A stretch of 5,043 nucleotides of DNA. Origin: Chloroflexia bacterium (lineage in GTDB: Bacteria > Chloroflexota > Chloroflexia > Thermomicrobiales > UBA6265). The notes below the pieces were generated by a model that had not been told where the DNA came from, searched no databases, and saw nothing but the letters and a program-made list of their open reading frames with translations. The position numbers and the translations under genes were made by a program. The stretch spans positions 1 to 5,043 of the forward strand of contig JACCVC010000261.1 in NCBI GenBank assembly GCA_013698305.1, in the 5' to 3' direction. Each line of letters begins with the position of its first letter. Position 1 is the first letter of the stretch. Below are positions 1-5,043 of this stretch, one piece after another.

Positions 1-50
1 GCGCACTAGAGCCCACTGCATCTCGTGCCGAGCTCGTACTCGTGGCAATG

Positions 51-722
51 TCACCGGTCGGCTCCGAGGATGCGCTCGGCGACCTCGTGCAGGTCCGTCC
101 CGATGATGTCAGGTTGCACATCTGATGGATCGACCATCTGACCGAGCCGGGCAACAAAGGCCGCCCGGCATCCGGCGTGCAGGGCACCAGCGATGTCCCA
201 GAAATGCGCCGCCACCAGACGAACCGCCTCGATCGGCACCCCGAGCCGCTCGGCGGCCATCCGGTACGGTTCGGGAGCGGGCTTGAGGCGCTGGACGCTA
301 TCGGCGGAGAGCATCTGCTCCAGAAGATCGTCCAGGCCGGCGTTGGTGAGCTGCGCCTGGCTCACAGCCAGGGTGGAGTTGGTGAGGGAAGCCAAGCGAA
401 CGCCCGCCTCGTGCAGGCGCTCCATCGCGCCCCGTACCTCCGGATGTGGCGGCAGCTAACGCATGCCGCCGCCCAGCGCCTGCCGGTCCGCATCGCTGAC
501 GACCACGCCGTGGCGGTCCGCCACCATCGTTAGGGCACTCATCCCGATCGTCCCGAAGTCCCGGTAGGTGTCCGTGATCGTCGAGACGAAGGCAGACTGC
601 AGCATCTGCCCGAACCACTCGCGCCGCACGGCGGCATCGTCGAACAGGCGGGCAAAGAGCGGATCGAGCGCCCCGACATCGAGGAGCGTCTCGTTCACAT
701 CAAAGACGATGACTCGGTCCAT
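51..722 (-). pseudogene. Haloacid dehalogenase type II-like hydrolase, interrupted by an in-frame TAG
   Basis: This is a HAD-superfamily hydrolase of the type II haloacid dehalogenase group, which is about the expected length (223 codons). The ATG at 722 is preceded by AGGAG. Motif I is VFDVNETLLD with nucleophile D8. Motif II is SLTNST near residues 112-117, motif III is K147 in RLKPAPEPY, and motif IV is AAHFWD ending at D176. Codon 89 (456-458) is TAG; the frame is unchanged across it, and the next residues, LPPHPEV, are the usual cap-to-core junction of the family. So this is one gene with a nonsense change (for example CAG to TAG), not two genes. Positions equivalent to the Ser and Asn of characterised L-2-haloacid dehalogenases (family knowledge) are Ala and His here, and the cap has no obvious equivalent of their catalytic Arg, so haloacid may not be the substrate. 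Sequencing error or amber suppression cannot be excluded. Its neighbour upstream is the redoxin gene, 99 bp away. Confidence 0.85.
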
Positions 723-782
723 GCCTTCTCCTCGCGTTGCGCCTACAGATGGGAAAAACGAATGGCTCGAGAGTCCAATAGG

Positions 783-818
783 CCCATACTGATACGGGAA
801 CGCGTCGAGGCAGACGCG
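783..818 (-). terminator. Tandem hairpins between the redoxin and HAD genes, possible weak terminator or processing site
   Basis: Directly after the TAA of the redoxin gene (822-824), CGCGTC at 801-806 pairs with GACGCG at 813-818 around a 6-nt loop. Immediately beyond, CCCATA at 783-788 pairs with TACGGG at 793-798 (one G-U pair) around a 4-nt loop. Neither is followed by a T-run on the minus strand, so an intrinsic terminator is not well supported. They could attenuate or stabilise the transcript. Confidence 0.3.
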
Positions 819-821
819 AGA

Positions 822-1589
822 TTACCCCATCGGCGGCAGCGGGCAGCCGTCCGGACCGCACACGTCCCGCGCCACTTCCTCGGCCCGTTCCTGCTCGAGC
901 TGCGTCTTCTGCCAGTCCCAGTCGATGACCGGGTGGAACTTCTCCGGAAACCTCGCCGCCCAGATCTGCTTGCGGATCACCAGGTTCTCCGGGTCCATGT
1001 CCAGCGCCCGTCGCCAGTGCCGGACCCCGTCCTCCGTCCACCCCGCGTCCACGAGCGCACGGCCCCGCTGGACCAGCCGCTCGACCTCACGCGACTGCTC
1101 CTCGCTGAGGGCGTAGGGGGCCTCCGGCTGCGCGTACGGCTCGATCGGCTCGCCCGCGAAGAAGCGTTGCACGACCGCGACGTCATCGTCGTTCTCCACC
1201 GAGAACCCACCGTACTTCGCCCACCGGACGGTCCCGTCGACGTCGATCAGCACGCCGTTGGGAACCGCCTTGAAGCCGAACCGCGCGCTCGACACGCCTG
1301 CTTCGTCGACGACCACCGGGAACGTCACCCCGGCCCGTTCGACCCACGGTCGCGCGCGCTCGGCGCCGTTGTGCTCCAGCGCGATGCCGACGATCCGCCT
1401 GTCGCTCGCGTCCTGCTGGGATGTAAAATGCTGCCTCCCGGGCAGCTGTTCACGGCATCCTCACCAGGAGCCCCAGAAAAAGAGCAACAGCCGCCTTCCT
1501 CAGAAATCAGCCAGGTTGATGTCTTCTCCTTCCAGCGAAGGGAGCGTGAGGTCCGGGGTCGGCTTCCCGGCTGTCAGTGTCGTGGCCAT
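822..1589 (-). CDS. Candidate selenoprotein: TlpA/AhpC-type redoxin with TPR-like C-terminus; two in-frame TGA codons
   Basis: The protein has a thioredoxin-fold redoxin domain and presumably acts in cytosolic thiol-disulfide or peroxide chemistry; no signal peptide or membrane segment is seen. The start is the ATG at 1589, seven bases after AGGAGG; 255 codons to TAA. Residues 9-29 match a redoxin N-terminus (KPTPDLTLPSLEG, then NLADF). Codon 30 (1500-1502) is TGA. It is followed by beta-strand LLLFFWGSW, then TGA at codon 43 (1461-1463), then GCREQLP. Codon 43 is where WCxxC redoxins have the first Cys. Next come RIVGIALE, TFPVVVDE and the cis-Pro segment VPNG (P110). Residues 178-210 look like a TPR, and the C-terminus carries C244 and C249 (CGPDGC). 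A caller would report only the part after V88 (GTG at 1328). Sec at codon 43 is supported by position and by the hairpin at 1430-1446. Codon 30 usually encodes Arg in this family, so CGA-to-TGA mutation is possible and a pseudogene remains the main alternative. Confidence 0.65.
1430..1446 (-). promoter_or_regulatory. Putative bacterial SECIS hairpin for TGA codon 43 of the redoxin gene
   Basis: On the minus strand GCTGCC, loop CGGGA, GGCAGC form a perfect 6-bp stem with a 5-nt loop. The loop begins 20 nt after the TGA at 1461-1463 and has G as its second base. Published bacterial SECIS criteria ask for a G in the first two apical-loop positions and about 16-37 nt between UGA and loop; both are met. 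SelB binding to such an element would recruit Sec-tRNA. In GC-rich DNA a 6-bp stem can arise by chance, so this supports the call but does not prove it. Confidence 0.5.
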
Positions 1590-1594
1590 GTCAT

Positions 1595-1600
1595 CCTCCT
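1595..1600 (-). promoter_or_regulatory. Ribosome binding site AGGAGG fixing the redoxin start
   Basis: The minus strand reads AGGAGG, then TGACATG with the ATG at 1587-1589. This near-perfect Shine-Dalgarno site lies upstream of both in-frame TGA codons. It argues that translation begins there and must cross the TGAs, rather than beginning at the internal GTG at 1328. Confidence 0.65.
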
Positions 1601-1804
1601 GTCGTTAATTGCGTGAAGTTGGTATGCGGGTGTAGGGCTCGCCGATCATGTTCCTCTGCGGTGGAGTTCAGATGGACCAAGCGTGTCAGTGGAACGGTCT
1701 CGACTCATGTGGCTATCAAACGGCGTCCTCACTTTCGAGTGCCATCTCGTCGCGCTACCCACCATCCGGAAGGACGAACGGTGTCGGGTCCAACGGCACG
1801 TACT

Positions 1805-2312
1805 CTACGTGATTCGGTCAAGGGCGTCGATGCCGACATCGGTGGCTACACCGAGAACGAGGTGGCTGACCAGGCCGCGGGCGTGTGCCTGCCAGGGATA
1901 GGCAGTGGGACCAGAGGCAAGCCCGAGGAGGGGATTCAACAGTTCGTCATTCACCAGGAAGAGGCCGAATCCATACACGAGCCCCCGGCCCACGCGCAGT
2001 CCTGTGACCCTATGCCGCAGCGGTCCGTAGAGCGCCCCCGGGATGATGCCGAGCGCGTAATGGACCGCGATCCCTGCCGGGTGCGGTTGTTTGGAAGAAA
2101 GCTCCGTGCCGACGGCTCTCGCCATTTTGTTTGCCGCGACGTGCGCGACAATCGAGGTCCTCCACACGCGCGTCCGCCTCTTGCCGGATCGTCTGGGGAT
2201 CCTCACGCCGGTACAGGAATGACCCAACCTGGTCCATAAGCCAGACGGCGCCCGCGCCGGCCAGCGCGCCTTTGACCATCTCCGTGGCGAGACGCGTATG
2301 TGTTTGCTGCAT
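1805..2312 (-). pseudogene. Small multi-helix membrane protein, frameshifted (possibly YagU/DUF1440-like)
   Basis: The ATG at 2312 follows AAGGGGAG and begins MQQTHTRLATEMVKGALAGA, then a hydrophobic segment and FLYRREDPQTIRQEADARV. Around 2150-2177 the coding potential moves to another frame, which continues VAHVAANKMARAVG and QPHPAGIAVHYALGIIPGAL. It then shows two more hydrophobic stretches (residues near VYGFGLFL and LVSHLVLGVATDVG) and ends at TAG 1805-1807. The 508-base span leaves a remainder of one, consistent with a net +1 insertion (or -2 deletion). The two halves read as one inner-membrane protein with about three or four helices. The resemblance to the YagU/DUF1440 type is from memory of GALAG and HPAG-like patterns and is uncertain; the function is unknown. 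True decay or an assembly indel would both give this picture. Gaps of about 200 bp on each side suggest it is not tightly coupled to its neighbours. Confidence 0.6.
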
Positions 2313-2513
2313 ATTCACTCCCCTTGATACCTGCAAGAACGCACTGTCGCCAAGCGCTATTGATACAAGAACCGGCTGTGCGGCATCCGGAATGCGCTTA
2401 CCGTCGTCACAAGCGGACCATAGCCCTCACCGGCGCGGATGTATTCGATACCTGGGATAGTTCCAAAGGTGCCTACCGTCTTCTTTTCATCCGTTCTCAC
2501 CCGGTTCTCTGGG

Positions 2514-3329
2514 CTACTTGCGTATGCCCATCGCCCGCTCGATTACAACCCCCTCACGACGCGCCTGTGCCCAGGTAACCGGGAGCGCGTGGATGTCACC
2601 ACTCCGCTCTGCCATGGTGAGACGGTCGAGCGCCGTGAGAATGATCCGTCGTTGGAGGTCGTGGTGGAAGGGGACGCCGAAGTGGTGCCCCATCATGAAC
2701 GGCACGAAGACCGCCCGGGGAGGCTTGACATGCTCAGTGACGTCAAGGGCGACTGTGACGGAGACCGTAGGGATGCCCCGTCGCTCGATGGCGCGCTGCA
2801 CGAGCGCGACCGATTGGTGTCATATTGGTCACGCCGCTGCGAGGAGGGCTGCCTCCGCCCCCTCGGCCACGACGGCCTCAGCAATCTCCTCAGCCAGGGT
2901 CTGTTCCAGACGCTCCGGATCCATGTTGTAGCCGATGAAGGAGAAGAAGTCCGGCGTAAGGGCGCCGATCATCCCCTCGTCCGTCAGTTCCCGCAGCCGC
3001 TCGATCGGGAAGATCACGTTCAGGTCCCGGTTCGCACCGGCCGTCGGGTACTTCAGCTGGTGGATCTCCAGGTCGGCGGGCTCGGCTATTGAGGGCACGC
3101 GGCGGAAGCTGTAGTCACCGACGGGATGCACCACGTCGAACGGCAGGGTCCCCTTCGGCTGGACGCCGGCGGTACTGACGAAGGCCAGGCGCGACTGCGC
3201 GACCGGCTTGCGCAGCGTGGCCAGCGGAACCGTGTCCGGCTTGCTGATCATGGAGCCGGGGTACCGCTCGTTGACCGTCGTCCAGATGCCGGGGCGCAAC
3301 TGCCCGGTGTCACTAGAGGTTGCCATCAT
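2514..3329 (-). CDS. Candidate selenoprotein of the GrdB/PrdB family (glycine/betaine/sarcosine/D-proline reductase selenoprotein B), motif UPIU
   Basis: The ATG at 3329 (a second ATG follows directly) is preceded by GGGAG at about 9 nt. The frame stays open to TAG 2514-2516 (271 residues) except for two TGA codons, at 2829-2831 (codon 167) and 2820-2822 (codon 170). N-terminal landmarks are PLATLRKPVAQSRLAFVSTA, PFDVVHPVGDYSFRRVP, and DLNVIFPIERLRELTDEGMIG. Then comes EAALLAAA-TGA-P-I-TGA-HQSVALVQRAIERRGIPTVSV. After it are VKPPRAVFVPF and HDLQRRIIL. Homologues I recall carry U/C-P-x-C-H-Q-S here, so both TGAs fall exactly on the redox pair, giving U167-P-I-U170. Flanking family sequence continues without any frame change. 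In this family the Sec attacks a substrate carbon bound through a partner protein, but no GrdA/PrdA partner is present and the length is closer to PrdB than GrdB, so the reaction is unknown. It overlaps the 96-residue gene upstream by 17 nt. Gene callers would split it into 166- and 95-residue pieces. Confidence 0.8.
2790..2811 (-). promoter_or_regulatory. Putative bacterial SECIS hairpin serving the two TGA codons of the GrdB-like gene
   Basis: On the minus strand GG-T-CGCGCT, loop CGTGC, AGCGCG-CC form a 6-bp stem, a single bulged T, then two more G-C pairs. The apical loop has G at position 2 followed by T. It starts 17 nt after the second TGA and 26 nt after the first, both inside the known 16-37 nt window. 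A bulged U below a loop containing GU is the arrangement known to be bound by SelB in E. coli fdhF. The bases after the second TGA (CACCAATCGGT) also resemble those after the fdhF Sec codon as I recall them. Confidence 0.6.
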
Positions 3330-3603
3330 GGATCCATTCTCCCGATTGCTTGACGAGGTAGAAGTGCAGGTCGAAGAACAGGTGGGCCAACGTCGCGGGG
3401 TCCTTCGAGGTCAGGGTCTTGTGGATGAACGCGCGGTCCGTAGGAGGCACGTCGAGCAGGGGCTTGAGCGCCTCAATCCAGGCCTTGTCGATCTCCTTGC
3501 GGCCCTGCGCCTCGTTGCCGTCTCCGAGGTGGAGCCGGACGTAGCGGATCAACGCCTCGGTATCGCCTTGCGCGAGGGCATCCTTCAGGTAGTGGAGCGA
3601 CAT
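3313..3603 (-). CDS. Unrecognised 96-residue soluble protein upstream of the GrdB-like gene
   Basis: The ATG at 3603 is preceded by AAGGGG at a suitable distance; the gene ends at TAG 3313-3315. The sequence is mostly helical and charged, without membrane segment, signal peptide or cysteine. Noticeable stretches are LHYLKDALAQGD at the start, GRKEIDKAWIEALKPLLDVP in the middle and HLFFDLHFYLVKQSGEWIHD at the end. I do not recognise a family. The last 17 bases overlap the start of the GrdB-like gene in another frame, which suggests translational coupling and a shared role, for example as a small partner subunit; that is inference. It does not resemble GrdA, which is longer and carries its own Sec. 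Confidence 0.7.
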   Translation of the reverse strand: MSLHYLKDALAQGDTEALIRYVRLHLGDGNEAQGRKEIDKAWIEALKPLLDVPPTDRAFIHKTLTSKDPATLAHLFFDLHFYLVKQSGEWIHDGNL

Positions 3604-3740
3604 GTGTCCCCTTTCGATCCCTGGCTAGGACTACTACGCGTCAACAGAGCATGATCCGTGCCGGGCTTGCAACGCAGGAGGCAACGTACGGCACAAGAAG
3701 CTTGGCTACGATCTCGTCGCGAGTGGAAGGGCCACCACCC

Positions 3741-4760
3741 CTAGCACCGTGCATCGGTGCTGCCTCTGGTGGATGAGTCTCCGCTTCCGGAAGTCCTCTC
3801 GTCCTCCAGATTGAGGTGGCGCTGCGGCGCGGTATTGACGGTGAGGGTGAAGACATCGGGGCGCCCATAGTGGCCAACGGCGTCGAAAGTCAGCTGCTCA
3901 GCGGGGATGCGGGCGAGGTCGAGGTCGGCGTAGAGAATTGCCTCCTCGTCGCCCAGCGGGCCAGCCAGGCAGTGGCCATCCGGGCCGATGATCGCGCTGC
4001 CGCCGGCGAGCAGGAGGCGCTCGGGCTCGATGCCGTCGCGGTGGAAGATCGACAGGTCGTCAGGCACTTGGTCGCGGCGGAGGACGGAGCCGACGGCGAC
4101 CACGAAGCAGCGTCCTTCGAAGGCGTAATGGCGGGACGCGACGAGGTGCATATCGTGGACCGTCGGCCAGAGCGCCGCATGGATCTGCTCGCCTGTGACG
4201 TGCATAGCGTGGCGGGCGAGTGGCATCCAATGCTCCCAGCAGACAAGCCCGCCCACCTGTCCCATTGGCGTGTCAAAGACGCTCAAGGTGCTCCCGTCGC
4301 CGCTGCCCCAGACCAGCCGCTCCGTGTACGTCGGGGTCAGCTTGCGGTGTTTACCCAGCAGCTGTCCGTTGGCTCCGAGGTAGACAATGGTGTTGTAGAG
4401 GGTGCCCGAGGTCCGGCCTCGCTCGCGCTCGTTGATGCCCATCACGACGGCGCACCCGGCGTCCGCCGCGGCGGCGCCGAGGGCTTCCGTCGCTGGGCCA
4501 GGCACCTCCACGGCGTTCGCGACCAAGCGAGTGAAGATGTCCTTGGCGGGTTGGTGATTCCACAAGCCAGCACCGGGTGCGACATCGAGCCAGATCGGGT
4601 ACCCCGGCAGCCACGTCTCTCCGAAGACGGCCAGCGTTGCCCCGTTCGCGCCTGCCTCGGCGATCAGTTGACAGGCTTTGGCGACGGAGGCGTCACGGTC
4701 CATGAAGACCGGTGCCGCCTGGATTGCGGCGACTGTGTATGTTGGAAATATGTCGCCCAT
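3741..4760 (-). CDS. Nitrilase-superfamily carbon-nitrogen hydrolase
   Basis: The 339-residue protein fits the usual length of true nitrilases (about 310-350). It should hydrolyse a nitrile or amide C-N bond in the cytosol by a Cys thioester mechanism. The triad is visible: E48 in VFGETWLPGYP, K140 in KHRKLTPTYTER and C174 in GGLVCWEHWMPLAR. The tyrosine/histidine-rich HDMHLVASRHYAFEGRCFVV segment and the GGSAIIGPDG motif are also typical. The WLPGYP and CWEHWMPL forms point to the nitrilase branch rather than amidases or beta-ureidopropionases; the substrate cannot be named. AAGGAG at 4767-4772 lies 6 nt before the ATG at 4760. The last 20 or so residues (TSGSGDSSTRG region) are low in complexity and probably a disordered tail. 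The next gene starts 137 bp downstream on the same strand, so co-transcription with the GrdB-like gene is possible. The start is only 17 bp from the end of the transposase remnant. Confidence 0.92.
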   Translation of the reverse strand: MGDIFPTYTVAAIQAAPVFMDRDASVAKACQLIAEAGANGATLAVFGETWLPGYPIWLDVAPGAGLWNHQPAKDIFTRLVANAVEVPGPATEALGAAAADAGCAVVMGINERERGRTSGTLYNTIVYLGANGQLLGKHRKLTPTYTERLVWGSGDGSTLSVFDTPMGQVGGLVCWEHWMPLARHAMHVTGEQIHAALWPTVHDMHLVASRHYAFEGRCFVVAVGSVLRRDQVPDDLSIFHRDGIEPERLLLAGGSAIIGPDGHCLAGPLGDEEAILYADLDLARIPAEQLTFDAVGHYGRPDVFTLTVNTAPQRHLNLEDERTSGSGDSSTRGSTDARC

Positions 4761-4766
4761 CGACGG

Positions 4767-4772
4767 CTCCTT
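4767..4772 (-). promoter_or_regulatory. Ribosome binding site AAGGAG of the nitrilase gene, at the edge of the IS remnant
   Basis: AAGGAG stands 6 nt upstream of the ATG at 4760 and within about 6-11 bases of the last codon recognisable as transposase (4778). It fixes the nitrilase start and shows that the upstream regulatory region of the gene is now IS-derived sequence. Confidence 0.6.
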
Positions 4773-4777
4773 GGCGA

Positions 4778-5043
4778 GATCGCTTCGCGCAGATCGTCGC
4801 GCACCGCGTCGGCGTCCCAGCTCGCCCGGCCCACCAGGTGCTACAGCCCATACGGCGTGGTGTTGCCGACTTCTTCGGCCAACTGCCAGCCGTTCTTGCG
4901 CTCGGCGCCCGAGAGTAACCCGCGCAGATAGTCGCGGGCGCGATCACGCAACTCGGCGCGGCCAAACCGGGAGGCGAGTCGCGCGTCCATCGCGTCCAGT
5001 TCCGCGGTCCACGCCGCCAGCATGGTCCGGCCCATCGTCGTTG
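4778..5043 (-). pseudogene. IS701-family transposase N-terminal remnant, with in-frame TAG
   Basis: From ATG 5035 the frame reads LAAWTAELDAMDARLASRF, then RARDYLRGLLSGAERKNGWQ, then LAEEVGNTTPYGL. After a TAG at 4841-4843 (codon 65) it continues HLVGRASWDADAVRDDLREA in the same frame. YLRGLLS-ERKNGWQLAE and WDADAVRDDLR are hallmarks of the IS701-like DDE transposase N-terminus. Members usually have Gln at the TAG position, so a CAG-to-TAG change is likely. Similarity stops near 4778, well before any catalytic DDE residue, and the nitrilase begins almost at once, so about four fifths of the transposase is missing. The 5' end may extend beyond the window; the ATG at 5035 may or may not be the native start. 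Confidence 0.8.

Noticed and set aside
762..1616. Plus-strand open frame of 284 codons
   Set aside because: It is antisense to the redoxin gene; the Arg/Pro-rich composition has no domain. The minus frame has clear family motifs.
2313..2513. Possible sigma-70 promoter upstream of the membrane protein gene
   Set aside because: TATCAA-like and TTGGCG-like hexamers exist, but spacing and position relative to the ribosome binding site are poor.
2439..3092. Plus-strand open frame of 217 codons across the TGA region
   Set aside because: It is antisense to the GrdB-like gene; only the minus strand gives a recognised protein family.
2514..3329. Two separate genes (166 and 95 residues) instead of one GrdB-like gene
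   Set aside because: Both parts are in the same frame, nine bases separate the TGAs, and the family sequence is continuous across them. The second part has no good ribosome binding site before its internal GTG.
2514..3329. Canonical glycine, betaine or D-proline reductase locus
   Set aside because: No GrdA, GrdC/D, GrdE or PrdA genes and no thioredoxin reductase are present; the protein is much shorter than GrdB.
3658..3694. Inverted repeat GTGCCG...CGGCAC in the gap after the nitrilase
   Set aside because: It has only 6 paired bases, a 25-nt loop and no T-run; likely chance in GC-rich DNA.
3816..4931. Plus-strand open frame of 371 codons
   Set aside because: It runs antisense to the nitrilase, has no recognisable domain, and is an effect of GC-rich third positions; the minus-strand frame has a full catalytic triad and ribosome binding site.
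1..5043. Alternative genetic code with TGA or TAG as a general sense codon
   Set aside because: TGA ends the HAD gene, and TAG ends the nitrilase, the 96-residue gene, the GrdB-like gene and the membrane protein at natural positions. In-frame TGAs occur only in the two redox genes.

Overview
The window is high in G+C and looks like a chromosomal segment of a bacterium; every gene I can support lies on the minus strand. The phylum cannot be fixed from the sequence. Two genes read well only if in-frame TGA codons are translated as selenocysteine (Sec), so the host probably has the Sec machinery (selA, selB, selC, selD), none of which is in the window. My guess is an uncultured high-GC soil or sediment lineage, or a proteobacterium; this is inference only.

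Layout in transcription order (right to left). (1) 4778-5043: remnant of an IS701-family transposase N-terminus, with an in-frame TAG and cut off just before the next gene. (2) 3741-4760: intact nitrilase-superfamily hydrolase with Glu-Lys-Cys triad. (3) 3313-3603: unrecognised 96-residue protein whose end overlaps the next gene by 17 nt. (4) 2514-3329: GrdB/PrdB-like protein of the glycine/betaine/sarcosine/D-proline reductase selenoprotein B family. It looks like two ORFs, but both are in one frame, separated by two TGA codons at the two positions of a CxxC-type motif (U167-P-I-U170). A hairpin with the features of a bacterial SECIS follows. (5) 1805-2312: frameshifted small membrane protein, perhaps YagU/DUF1440-like. 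(6) 822-1589: TlpA/AhpC-type redoxin with a TPR-like C-terminus. A good ribosome binding site and start lie upstream of two in-frame TGA codons: one at the first redox-active Cys position (W42-U43-G44-C45), followed by a SECIS-like hairpin, and one at codon 30, where the family usually has Arg. (7) 51-722: haloacid dehalogenase type II-like gene broken by one in-frame TAG.

The main result is two candidate selenoproteins within 2.5 kb that a standard gene caller would truncate or split. The nitrilase, 96-residue protein and GrdB-like gene run in one direction and may be one transcription unit. The flanking genes (transposase, membrane protein, HAD) carry inactivating changes, so the region shows local decay, or sequencing errors, around the selenoprotein genes. 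Non-coding gaps are all shorter than 300 bases: 723-821 holds two small hairpins, 3604-3740 a weak inverted repeat, and 1590-1804 and 2313-2513 show only the start signals noted.
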